A stretch of DNA of 64,000 nt from Massilia sp. 9096 (GTDB taxonomy: Bacteria > Pseudomonadota > Gammaproteobacteria > Burkholderiales > Burkholderiaceae_D). The stretch is taken from NCBI RefSeq assembly GCF_000745265.1, contig NZ_JQNN01000001.1:1240001-1304000 (forward strand), written 5' to 3'. The notes beneath the pieces were generated by a model. That model was not told where the DNA came from and made no database searches. It saw only the letters and a list, made by a program, of their open reading frames with translations. This document shows positions 17,952 through 25,928 of this stretch, piece by piece (within the stretch, counting starts at the first letter, position 1; every line of letters begins with the position of its first letter). Position numbers and translations under genes: made by a program.

Positions 17952-19247
17952 TCAGTGCCAGCGCACCGGCATCATCATCTTGGAGCGGAACCAGCGCGCC
18001 AGCACGTTGGCGGCCATGCGCACCGGACCGAGGTGGCCCATCACGTGGCGCTGGTAGGTCAGGCCGTACATCGCCAGCGCGAACGTGCCCTTGACGCGCA
18101 CGTTGTGCTTGCCGATCGCGCGGCGCAGGATGCCGACGGCGTCGCCGCGGCCGAGCGACACCAGCGTGCCGTAGTCGCGGTACTTGAAGCCCGGCAGCGC
18201 GTCCGGCTGCGCGTGCGTCAGCAGGTTGGCCAGGTAGATCGCCTGCTGGCGTGCGGCCTGGGCGCTGGGCGGCGCGATCGCGCTCTTGTCCGGGTTCTGC
18301 AGCGTGCAGCAGTCGCCCAGCGCGTGGATCTCGGGGTCGCTCACGCTGCGCAGATGCTCATCGACCAGCAGCTGGTTGCTGCGGTTGAGCAGCACGTTCA
18401 GGTGCGTGCTGAAGTCCGGCCCCTTGACGCCGGCCGCCCACACCGTGATCGCGGCCGGGAACACGCGTCCGTCGACGGTCGCGACCGCGTCCTCGCGCAC
18501 CTCGGCAACCGCGGTGTCGGTGCAGATCACGATGCCCATCGCTTCCAGCTTGCGCCGCGCCAGGTTCGAGGCCTCGGCGTCCAGCGACGGCAGCACCTGC
18601 GAGCCGCGCTCGACGATGCGGATGCGCACCTGCTGCGGCGCCGCCAGGCCGGACAGGCCGTAGTGGGCCAGCGTGTCGACGGTCTGGCGCAGGTCGGCGG
18701 CCAGCTCGATGCCGGTCGGGCCGGCGCCGACGATGACGATGTCCAGCGCCGAGTTGGCCTCGGGCTGCGCCTGGCGCCGGCGTCCGGCCGCATCGCACAG
18801 CTGCAGGAAGCGCTTGCGGAAGGCTTCGGCGCCGGCGACGCTGTCGAGCGCCATGCAGTGCTGCTCGGCGCCCGGGATGCCGAAGAAGTTGGTCACCGAG
18901 CCGTAGGCCAGCACCAGGCGGCCGTAGTCGAGGACGGTGTGGCTGTCGGCCATGTCGTCGAAGCGGCTGCGCACGGTCAGCGTGCGTTGGACGCGGTCGA
19001 CCTGCACGACTTCGCCGCACACGAAGGTGAAGTGGTTGTCGATCGCCTGGCGTGCGTAGTCGATGGTGTGGCTGGCCGGATCGATGGTGCCGGCGGCGAC
19101 TTCGTGCAGCAGCGGCTTCCAGAAGTGCGTCGGCGCGGTGTCGATCAGGACCACGCGGTCCTTGTGGCGTGGGCCGAGGGTGCGCCCGAGCCGGGTCGCG
19201 AGTTCGAGGCCGGCGACGCCGCCCCCGACGATGACGATGGATTGCAT
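17952..19247 (-). CDS. ndh: Type II NADH dehydrogenase (NAD(P)/FAD-dependent oxidoreductase)
   Basis: A 431-residue single-chain flavoprotein that passes electrons from NADH to quinone at the inner membrane without proton pumping. It has the FAD dinucleotide motif VGGGVAGLELATRLG at the N terminus, a second NAD-binding glycine motif VGAGPTGIELAADL near residue 170, and the C-terminal FAD-contact region ALGDCC. The C-terminal amphipathic part near GLTYQRHVMGHLG fits monotopic membrane association. It shares a strand with the HAD-like gene 51 bases upstream and both are divergent from the LysR at 19825. Confidence 0.88.
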   Translation of the reverse strand: MQSIVIVGGGVAGLELATRLGRTLGPRHKDRVVLIDTAPTHFWKPLLHEVAAGTIDPASHTIDYARQAIDNHFTFVCGEVVQVDRVQRTLTVRSRFDDMADSHTVLDYGRLVLAYGSVTNFFGIPGAEQHCMALDSVAGAEAFRKRFLQLCDAAGRRRQAQPEANSALDIVIVGAGPTGIELAADLRQTVDTLAHYGLSGLAAPQQVRIRIVERGSQVLPSLDAEASNLARRKLEAMGIVICTDTAVAEVREDAVATVDGRVFPAAITVWAAGVKGPDFSTHLNVLLNRSNQLLVDEHLRSVSDPEIHALGDCCTLQNPDKSAIAPPSAQAARQQAIYLANLLTHAQPDALPGFKYRDYGTLVSLGRGDAVGILRRAIGKHNVRVKGTFALAMYGLTYQRHVMGHLGPVRMAANVLARWFRSKMMMPVRWH

Positions 19248-19298
19248 GGGTGTACTCCTGGTAGTCGAATTCGGTGTGACGTGGCTCGGTGGCGCGGC

Positions 19299-19721
19299 TC
19301 AGTGGCGTGCGTCGGCGGCGCGGCTCGATGGCGCGGCGCGGCGGATCGTCGGGCGGCTGCCCTGCACGCCGATGCGCGCCGTGCGGGCGGCGGCGATCGC
19401 ATGCGCCGAGCCGGTCACGGCCAGCGCCTCGTCGGGCGGCACGCCGAGCTGGTTCAGCACCACGGCGTAGGGCGCCTTGTGCCCGCGCGTCTTGAAATCG
19501 GCGCCGGTCAGCACGACCGAGAAGATGTGGTGGGCGGTGTCGCCGAAGCGCCGGCGCAGCTGCGGCTCGGCCTGGGCGTACGGCAGTTCGGAGATCAGCG
19601 CGCAGGGCAGGCCGCGTTCGACCGCCTGGCTCAACAAACGCTCCGCGTCCACGCCGGCGTCGCTGGCGCTTTGCATGCCCGGGAATGCGGATAAGTCGAA
19701 GATGAGCGCTTGTGCCGTCAT
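19299..19721 (-). CDS. HAD-like protein with degenerate catalytic motifs
   Basis: A 140-residue protein resembling the C-terminal core of HAD hydrolases. KAPYAVVLNQLGVPPDEALAV followed by SAHAIAAARTARIGV matches the Lys-Pro...LG(V)xPxE(A/C)L(V)VGDS...GI block. However, motif I reads FDLSAFPG instead of DxDxT, and the GDS acidic motif reads TGS, so phosphatase chemistry is unlikely. There is no cap domain. It precedes ndh in a leftward pair, so it may be a regulatory or structural partner of that enzyme. It carries a basic 20-residue tail. Confidence 0.6.
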   Translation of the reverse strand: MTAQALIFDLSAFPGMQSASDAGVDAERLLSQAVERGLPCALISELPYAQAEPQLRRRFGDTAHHIFSVVLTGADFKTRGHKAPYAVVLNQLGVPPDEALAVTGSAHAIAAARTARIGVQGSRPTIRRAAPSSRAADARH

Positions 19722-19824
19722 GATGATGTCCTTTAGTGAAACCTTGTCGTCAATGTTTCCACTATACGGCTGAGCGAGCTAAAATAAAAATAAAGAATAT
19801 TCGGAAATCGATCAGGTAAAGCTT

Positions 19825-20814
19825 ATGTATCCAGCCAGTTTCAAGCAACTCCAGGCGCTCGTGCTCGTCGCGCGCCACCAGAGCGTGTCGCGCGCGGCCG
19901 AGGCGATGCACGTGACCCAGCCCGCCGTCTCGCTGCACCTCAAGCTGCTGGAAGAAGTCGCCGGCGTGCCGCTCACCCGCCGCCAGGGCCGCACGATCCA
20001 GCTGACCTCGGCCGGCGAGCTGCTGGTGGGCTACGCCGAGCGCATCCTCGGCCTGTGGGAAGAAGCCGGCGACGAAATCGCCGCGCTCAAGGGCGTGACC
20101 AGCGGTACGCTGCGCATCGGCGCGGTGATGACGGCCGACTACCTGCTGCCGCCGATGCTGGTGCGCTTCACCACCGGGCGGCCGCACGTGCGCATCCGGC
20201 TGCAGGTCGGTTCGCGTCCCGAGGTGATCGGCATGCTCAGCCGCGACGAGATCGACCTGGCCATCATGGGCACGCCGCCGCGTGAATTTCCGACCGTCGC
20301 CAGCCGCTTCGCACGCCATCCGATGGCTTTTTTCGTGGCGCCCGGCCACCCGCTGCTGGCCTTGCCGGCGCCGACGCTGGCCGACATCGCCGACGCCAAC
20401 CTGCTGGTGCGCGAGCGCGGTTCGGGCACGCGCGCGGCGATCGAGCGCGTTTACCAGGAGAAGGGCGTGGCGCTGGCGATCGGGTCCGAGCTGTCGAGCA
20501 ACGAGGCGATCAAGCAGATGACGGCGGCCGGCCTGGGCGTGGCCTTTTTATCGGTGCACGCCTGCACGCTCGAGCTCAGGAACCGGATGCTGTCGGTGCT
20601 GGCGGTGCCGGGAGTCGAGGTGGAAAGCCACTGGCACGTGATGCACAAGGAGGCGCGCGCGATACCCAAGGTGGCGGCGTCGTTTCAGGAATTCATGGTC
20701 GAGCACGCGCAGCAGGTCATTTCGGACGAGCTTGAGAGCATGGCCTGGCGCACCGGCGGCGCTAATCCTGCTGATGCCGGTCCTGCTGCGCCTGCGGCGC
20801 CAGCGGCAGCGTGA
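19825..20814 (+). CDS. LysR family transcriptional regulator (CbbR/CysB-like)
   Basis: A 329-residue LysR protein. The HTH is at residues 8-60 (ARHQSVSRAAEAMHVTQPAV). The effector domain segment GTLRIGAVMTADYLLPPML is of the CbbR type. The last 20 residues are Pro/Ala-rich. The last 53 bases overlap tail-to-tail with the LOV kinase gene on the other strand. It is divergent from the HAD-like/ndh pair and probably controls it. Confidence 0.88.
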   Translation: MYPASFKQLQALVLVARHQSVSRAAEAMHVTQPAVSLHLKLLEEVAGVPLTRRQGRTIQLTSAGELLVGYAERILGLWEEAGDEIAALKGVTSGTLRIGAVMTADYLLPPMLVRFTTGRPHVRIRLQVGSRPEVIGMLSRDEIDLAIMGTPPREFPTVASRFARHPMAFFVAPGHPLLALPAPTLADIADANLLVRERGSGTRAAIERVYQEKGVALAIGSELSSNEAIKQMTAAGLGVAFLSVHACTLELRNRMLSVLAVPGVEVESHWHVMHKEARAIPKVAASFQEFMVEHAQQVISDELESMAWRTGGANPADAGPAAPAAPAAA

Positions 20815-21922
20815 CCACGATGCGGGTGCCGCCGCCCGGCCGGCTGTCGACCTCGAAGGCCCCGCCGAGCAGGCCGACGCGCTCGCGCATGCCGCTCAGG
20901 CCGGCGCGCCCGGCATGCGCCAGTTCCGCCTGGCGCGAGGGGTCGAAGCCGGCGCCGTCGTCACGCACGATCAATTCGAGTTCGGTGCAGGCGGCCCCGC
21001 CGTTGACCTCGACGACGGCATGGCGCGCGTGCGCGTGGCGCTGGATGTTGGTGACGCTTTCCTGGACGATGCGAAACACCGTGATCTCGATTTCGGGTGC
21101 GAGCCGGCGCGGCAGGCCGGCGTACTCGAATACCCAGGCCGGCCCCTGGCTGAATTGGCGCGTCAGCAGTTCGCGCAGCGTCGGCTCGAGGCCGAAATAA
21201 TCCAGGCCGGGCGGGCGCAGCGACACCGACATGTCGCGCACAAGTTCGACCATCGCCCCGATCTCCCGCTCGGCCTGGCGCCACCACGCGTGCGCCTCGC
21301 CGGCGTGGAAGTAGGGCAGGGAACGGTGCAGCAGCATGTTCAGGGCCGTCAGGCGTTGTCCGAGCTCGTCGTGCAGCTCGCGCGCCACCGCCTTGCGTTC
21401 GGCTTCCTGGGCATTGATCAGGTCGAGCGACAGGCGCGCCAGCTTGTCGCGCTTGCAGTCGAGCCGCTCGATCAGCTGCGCGTGCTCGGCCGCCACCTGT
21501 TCCAGCGTGGCCACCAGCGAGCGCTCCCGCGTCACGTCATGCTGGGCGCCGATGTAATGCGTGATCGTGCCGTCGGCGTCGGGAAACGGAAAAAGGTGCA
21601 GCTTGTTCCAGAACATCTCGCCATTCTTGCGATAATTGCGCATCAGCACCTGGATCGCGCCGCCGTCTGCGAGCGTGCGGGAGACGGCGGCGCGCTCCGG
21701 CTGGTCGCAGTCGTCGTTCTGCAGGAAGCGGCAATTGCGGCCCAGCGCTTCCTCGGGCGTGTAGCCGGTCACCCTTTTGAAAGTCGGGTTGACGAAGACG
21801 ATCGGGTAGTCGGGCGCACGCGCGTCGGCGATCACCACCGACGAGTTGCTGGCATTCAGAAAGGAAAGCAGGAACTGCCACTTCTCGTCCTGCATGTCAT
21901 GCTGCATGTCATCGGGTGTCAT
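20762..21922 (-). CDS. LOV-domain blue-light sensor histidine kinase (HisKA_3 family)
   Basis: A 386-residue soluble kinase. Residues 25-130 form a PAS domain with the photoactive LOV signature GRNCRFLQ, with the flavin-adduct cysteine at position 64. Flavin-contact residues are also present: Asn96 and Asn106 (NYRKNG, FWNKLHLFP) and Gln127 (YIGAQHDV). A coiled-coil linker leads to a HisKA_3 dimerisation domain with phosphoacceptor His184 (RELHDELGQR). The HATPase domain has an N box (VQESVTNIQRHA) and G box (DDGAGFD). Blue light should form a Cys-flavin adduct and change kinase activity. The NarL-type regulator encoded 191 bases upstream on the same strand is the obvious partner. Confidence 0.9.
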   Translation of the reverse strand: MTPDDMQHDMQDEKWQFLLSFLNASNSSVVIADARAPDYPIVFVNPTFKRVTGYTPEEALGRNCRFLQNDDCDQPERAAVSRTLADGGAIQVLMRNYRKNGEMFWNKLHLFPFPDADGTITHYIGAQHDVTRERSLVATLEQVAAEHAQLIERLDCKRDKLARLSLDLINAQEAERKAVARELHDELGQRLTALNMLLHRSLPYFHAGEAHAWWRQAEREIGAMVELVRDMSVSLRPPGLDYFGLEPTLRELLTRQFSQGPAWVFEYAGLPRRLAPEIEITVFRIVQESVTNIQRHAHARHAVVEVNGGAACTELELIVRDDGAGFDPSRQAELAHAGRAGLSGMRERVGLLGGAFEVDSRPGGGTRIVVTLPLAPQAQQDRHQQD

Positions 21923-22074
21923 GGCTCGGCTCTTTCACACTTTTTTAACAATCCTAAGCGAGCTGGATCATACGCGTCGCGCGACCGGCAGCCTGGCAGG
22001 CTGGGGTCGTTACCAGCACGTCCCTGGGCAAGAGGATTGTGCCTACCAGTGGCGCGTCGTTGTTTTAGAGAATC

Positions 22075-22088
22075 CAGGAAATTTCCTG
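22075..22088. promoter_or_regulatory. 14-base palindrome upstream of the LOV kinase gene
   Basis: CAGGAAATTTCCTG is a perfect palindrome in the 191-base gap between the response regulator stop and the kinase start, about 150 bases before the kinase ATG. It could be a regulator binding site. No ribosome site or promoter box is clearly attached to it. Confidence 0.35.
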
Positions 22089-22113
22089 AGACTTAACAAG
22101 GTAGAGCCGGCGA

Positions 22114-22758
22114 TCAGTCCGGCTTCTTGATCAGGCCGTGCTTGACCGCGAACAGCACCAGGCCCACCACGTCCCTCACGCCGGTACGCTCCATGATCTG
22201 GGCGCGGTGGGCGGCGATGGTCTTTTCACTTAAGTCGAGCTCATAGGCAATTTCTTTAGTCGACTTGCGGCTGGCGATCATCGTGAGGATCTGTTGCTGG
22301 CGCGCCGTCAGGATGTCGAGTGGCTTCTCGGCGACAGCCGGCTTGCGCACGAAGCGGTCGATCATCTTCTTGGACACCGCCGGACTGAGGTAACTGTCGC
22401 CGCGCACCACGGCATTGAGCGCGATCTCGAGTTCGCCCGGCGCCGATTCCTTCAGCAGGTAGGCCGACGCGCCCAGGCGCAGCGCCTCGGCCACCAGCTC
22501 TTCGGAAGCGTGCATGCTGAGGATGATGACGTGGGTGGCCGGGCTGGCGGCGCGCACCGCGCCGAGCAGGTCGAGTCCGCTTTCATCGCCGAGCGTGATG
22601 TCCGCCACCACCACTTCGGGGCGGAACTGGCGCACCAGTTCCATGGCGTCGCGCAGATTGCTGGCTTCGCCGACGACGTTGAAGTGATCGATCTGGTTGA
22701 TCAGGTTGCAGATGCCGGCGCGCACCAGCGCGTGGTCATCGACCAGTATGACTTGCAT
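22114..22758 (-). CDS. NarL/FixJ-family response regulator
   Basis: A 214-residue protein from ATG 22758 (GGAGA 8 bases upstream). The receiver domain has the acidic pair VDDH, phosphoacceptor Asp53 (VVADITLGD) and Lys103 (LLKESA). The C-terminal LuxR-type HTH spans about residues 148-208 (LTARQQQILTMIASRKSTKE). It shares a strand with the LOV kinase and is the natural output partner for that HisKA_3 kinase. Its first 23 bases overlap the end of a decayed kinase gene. Target genes are not identifiable here. Confidence 0.9.
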   Translation of the reverse strand: MQVILVDDHALVRAGICNLINQIDHFNVVGEASNLRDAMELVRQFRPEVVVADITLGDESGLDLLGAVRAASPATHVIILSMHASEELVAEALRLGASAYLLKESAPGELEIALNAVVRGDSYLSPAVSKKMIDRFVRKPAVAEKPLDILTARQQQILTMIASRKSTKEIAYELDLSEKTIAAHRAQIMERTGVRDVVGLVLFAVKHGLIKKPD

Positions 22759-23101
22759 GGCGGGTCTCCAGGGAATGCAGGGGCAGGGTGGCGCCGCGTC
22801 GGGTCGAAGCCGACGCCGTCGTCGCGTACGATCGGTTCCAGTTACAGTTCCGCGCCGGCGCCCCACCGTTGATGTCGACGACCACCTGGCGCATGCGCGC
22901 ATGGCGCACGATGTCGTTCAGGCTGTTCTGGACCAGGAAGAACACGCTGATCGCGGTGGCCGGGTCGACGCGCTGCGGCAGCTCCGCATCGAGCACCGAA
23001 CCGTCCAGCAGCAGGCGGATCGGACCGGCGTCCAGCGCCCCGTCGTCGTGGCTGCGGTCGCCGGCGCAGGCATTCGCGGCCGGACGCGTCGTGGCGTGCA
23101 T
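22736..23101 (-). pseudogene. Remnant of a second sensor histidine kinase (HATPase fragment)
   Basis: From ATG 23101, which has a good GAGAGGAAC ribosome site, the frame gives 121 residues. The middle, AISVFFLVQNSLNDIVRHA then VVVDINGGA, aligns with the N box region of the LOV kinase (ITVFRIVQESVTNIQRHA, VVEVNGGA). After that the frame slips. In another frame the DNA reads a TAA and then LEPIVRDDGVGFDPTRR, the decayed G box. So a kinase gene has lost its sensor and His domains and taken frameshift and nonsense damage. Its 3' end overlaps the response regulator start by 23 bases. It may still be translated as a fragment. Confidence 0.75.
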
Positions 23102-23201
23102 GGGTTCCTCTCGCGCGCCGTGGCGACGTACAGACGGCGCTGTTTGTGACATCTTATACAAGCGTATGACACGATGTCGCACAGCTCGTCTCGACAAAGG
23201 T

Positions 23202-23825
23202 TCAGGCGCCCCAGCCCAGCGCCCGCTCGACGCTGTTGCGCAAGACCGCGAACGGCGCCGGTTTGGGCAGCACCGGTATATCTTCGGGCAACGCCATCGC
23301 CGCAATGGTCGACCGGTCCAGGCCGCTTATCACGATCACCGGCATACCGGCATAGGCGGGGTTGGCGCGCAGCGTGCGGATCATGCGGAATCCGTCCATG
23401 CCCGGCATGGTCAGGTCGCTGATCAACAGGTCCGGACGCGCTTCGCCGATCCGGATCAGCGCTTCGTAGCCGTTGCCGGCCGTGATCGTCTCGACGTGCA
23501 GGCCCCAGCCCCCGATTTCCAGCTCGTGCAGGCGCAACAGGGCCGGGTCGTCGTCGACCAGCAGGATCCTCCTGGGTGGCGTAGGCGGCGCGGGCGTGAC
23601 GACAGCCAGCGCCTCGGCGCGCCCGGACATCACCGCGTGCACCGATGCTGTCGCGATGCGCCGGTGTCCACCGGACGTGCGCCACGCGTGCAAGGTGCCG
23701 TTCTCGACCCAGAGCTGGATTGTGCGATGCGATACGCCGAGCAGGGCGGCGGCCTCGGCGGTGGTGCAAACGTCGATGGCGCCGCTGTCCGGGTCAGCGG
23801 CGCTGTGCGGATGCGCGTCTTTCAT
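23202..23825 (-). CDS. Response regulator with N-terminal excisionase/MerR-type HTH and C-terminal receiver
   Basis: A 207-residue protein from ATG 23825. Residues 18-65 are an excisionase-type winged HTH (CTTAEAAALLGVSHRTIQLW, then TSGGHRRI). Residues 85-203 are a receiver domain with the acidic cluster VDDDP, phosphoacceptor Asp137 (LLISDLTMPGMDG) and Lys188 (PVLPKPAPF). The DNA-binding-first order is the reverse of OmpR and NarL regulators. It lies upstream of the kinase remnant and the NarL regulator on the same strand, making a signalling cluster with the LOV kinase. Three CCTAGG-like motifs lie 120-170 bases upstream. Confidence 0.85.
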   Translation of the reverse strand: MKDAHPHSAADPDSGAIDVCTTAEAAALLGVSHRTIQLWVENGTLHAWRTSGGHRRIATASVHAVMSGRAEALAVVTPAPPTPPRRILLVDDDPALLRLHELEIGGWGLHVETITAGNGYEALIRIGEARPDLLISDLTMPGMDGFRMIRTLRANPAYAGMPVIVISGLDRSTIAAMALPEDIPVLPKPAPFAVLRNSVERALGWGA

Positions 23826-24171
23826 GTTGGTGTGGATACTCGGTTGGTGGTACGGGAGCGTTGCCGGGAGGCAGGGACGGGCGCTGTATTGACAAGCGCA
23901 TTGGCAGTGTAGACGGGCCGGACGGACGTTGGAATCGGGATTGTCCCTAGGGAGCACAGGAGTTTCCTTAGGGCATGCGAGTATTTTCCCTAGGAAGCTC
24001 CGATGCGTGCCTTGCGCAATCGGACACTGAAAGCAGTCGGCATGCGTGCGGCACCGGCGGCAGGCCCGTGAAGCGCGCGCAGTTCCGTCAGCGCGATTAA
24101 GCCGCGTCAAACCAATGTCGGGCCGAATGCCTACCCTGAACGGATAAGCCGAACAGGGAGAAAGGGATGCT
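23826..24171. other. 346-base gap between the HTH-receiver gene and the decayed efflux genes
   Basis: A non-coding divergent region. It carries the CCTAGG motif array at 23944-23996 and, near its right end, a GGGAGAAAGGG ribosome site followed by ATG 24167. That ATG opens a 22-codon frame ending in TGA 24235, which overlaps (GTGA) a GTG at 24232 in the efflux adaptor frame. TTGACA occurs at 23892 on the plus strand but has no convincing -10 partner. No RNA gene was recognised. Confidence 0.5.
23944..23996. promoter_or_regulatory. Array of three CCTAGG-like operator motifs
   Basis: TCCCTAGGGA (perfect palindrome, 23944-23953), TCCTTAGGG (23965-23973) and TCCCTAGGAA (23987-23996) have centres about 20.5 and 22.5 bases apart, near two helical turns. 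CTAG is a rare tetramer in such genomes, so three copies of one motif in 53 bases is notable. The site lies upstream of the HTH-receiver gene and may be its own binding array. This is inference from pattern and position. Confidence 0.45.
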
Positions 24172-25103
24172 GTGCGCGATGCGATGCGCGAAACTGCGCG
24201 AGCGAATGTGCGTGAACGAAAAAGGCGGGCCGTGAACGCGCCACGTCCGTTCGCCATGATGCGTCGGCCTGCGCTGCGCTGCGCCGGGGTCATCCTATCG
24301 GCCATCGCTGCGGCGATCGCGGCTTCCGTCATATCCCCCGTCGCGCGCCGGGCGGGGGCCCGCGTTGGCCTGCTGGCCGGCCTCGCGCCTGCGCTGCTGC
24401 TGGGCGCATGCCGGCGCAACGATCCGCCTTCCGTAGGGGCTGGCGCGCACGAGCCGCCGACGCCCACCGTCACCGTGGCGCCGGCGCGGCCCGCGCGCTT
24501 GCCCGTCACGGTCGAACTGCAGGGCCGCGTCAATCCCGTGCGCGTGGCGCAGGTGCGCGCGCGCGTGGACGCGATCGTGCTCAAGCGCGAGTTCCGCGAA
24601 GGCGCCGACGTGCGCGAGGGGCAGCGTCTGTTCAAGATCGATCCCGCCCCCTGCCAGGCCAACCTCGAGAGCGCCCAGGCGTCGCTGCTGCGCGCCGAAG
24701 CCAATGTGCGCGCCCAGGAACTGCAGGCCGGGCGGTACCAAGAGCTGGTCGCGAGCAATGCGGTCAGCCGCCAGGACTACGACAACGCCATCGCCTCGCA
24801 GGGCCAGGCCTCGGCCGACGTCGCATCCGGGCGCGCTTCGGTGCGCCCGGCGCGCATCAATCTCGGCTACACCGACGTGGCCGCGCCGATCACCGGCCGG
24901 GTCGGCATCGCCGCGGTCACCGAGGGCGCCTGCGCCAGGACCTGTCCGCCGGCCGCGTGCAGACCGCCGGCCCCAACCGCGCCCGCGTCAACCTGATCCT
25001 GGAAGACGGCAGCCGCTACCCGATCCCCGGGACGCTGCAGTTTTCGGACGTCACCGTCGACCGCGGCACCGGCACGGTCCGGGTGCGCACGATCGTGCCC
25101 TAT
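24172..25103 (+). pseudogene. Decayed RND efflux periplasmic adaptor (AcrA/MexA type)
   Basis: The frame starting near 24232 (GTG) or 24172 encodes a lipoprotein leader (APALLLGACRRND, lipobox Cys) and the barrel-sandwich and hairpin of an RND adaptor (VTVELQGRVNPVRVAQVRAR, then NLESAQASLLRAEANVRAQE). After AAVTEGA (near 24929) about 30-40 residues are missing. The sequence resumes in a different frame as LRQDLSAGRVQTAGPNRARV and FSDVTVDRGTGTVRVRTIVP. The C-terminal part is gone, and AcrB sequence begins at about 25104. This is an internal deletion plus frame loss, so no functional adaptor is expected. Confidence 0.8.
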
Positions 25104-25807
25104 CCTCCTTCGCCAGCGGCCGCTGGACCTACGGTTCGCCCAAGCTGGAGCGCTAAAACGGCGTCTCCTCGTTCGAGATCCAGGGGCAGGGCGCGCCCGG
25201 CCACAGCACCGGCGAGGCGATCGAGGCGATGGAAAACCTGGCCAGAAAGCTGCCGCCCGGCATCGGATTCAGCTGGACCGGCATTTCGCTGCAACAGGTC
25301 GAGGCCGGCGCCCAGGCCCCCATCCTGTATGGCCTGTCGGTGCTGGTCGTGTTCCTGAGCCTGGCCGCGCTGTACGAAAGCTGGTCGATTCCGGTGTCCG
25401 TGATCATGGTGGTGCCGATCGGCATGCTCGGCGCGCTGTCGGCCGCGTTCGCGTTCGGCATGGCCAACGACGTCTATTTCCAGGTTGGCTTGCTCACCAC
25501 GGTGGGGCTGTCCTCCAGGAACGCCATCCTGATCGTCGAGTTCGCGCGCGAACTGGCGGCGCAGGGCCGCAGCGCGGTCGACGCCGCACTCGAAGCCGCC
25601 GACATCCGGCTGCGCCCGATCCTGACGACCTCGCTCGCCTTCGGCCTGGGCGTGCTGCTGGCCGCGACCTTCATCGCCACCTTCCTGATCCCGATGTTCT
25701 ACGTGGTCGTCGCCGACAAGCTGCGCACGCGGCGCACGCCGTCGCCGCCTACGCCGGCCGGTTCCGACGCCCCGCCCGCGGGTCCTGTGCGCGACGGCAA
25801 CACTTGA
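25104..25807 (+). pseudogene. C-terminal fragment of an RND efflux pump (AcrB type)
   Basis: The sequence opens mid-protein at SFASGRWTYGSPKLER, equivalent to about residue 780 of AcrB. It meets a TAA at 25154 where AcrB has Tyr, then continues in frame as [20 protein letters not shown] and the membrane block [20 protein letters not shown]. The segment [20 protein letters not shown] is intact. A second gap removes the stretch normally between LAFGLGVL and [10 protein letters not shown] (the GSGAQ...GGM region). Roughly the first three quarters of the pump are absent. An ATG-like start at 25229 could yield a 192-residue fragment, but it would lack the proton-relay and drug-binding parts. Confidence 0.85.
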
Positions 25808-25928
25808 ACGGCGTAAATCCGCAACGCTCGCCCCCGGCCGACCCGTTGTTGCACTACAATACGGGCACAACCGCACGACGCGCATTCCGCACGCGCGCCG
25901 GCGCGCTCGCATCGGAAAAGTCATCGGA

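Noticed and set aside
17936..19694. Extension of the symporter frame to 894 residues
   Set aside because: After the one-base slip at about 17793 the frame runs antisense through ndh with arginine-rich low-complexity sequence. The real C terminus is restored in the other frame and ends at 17935.
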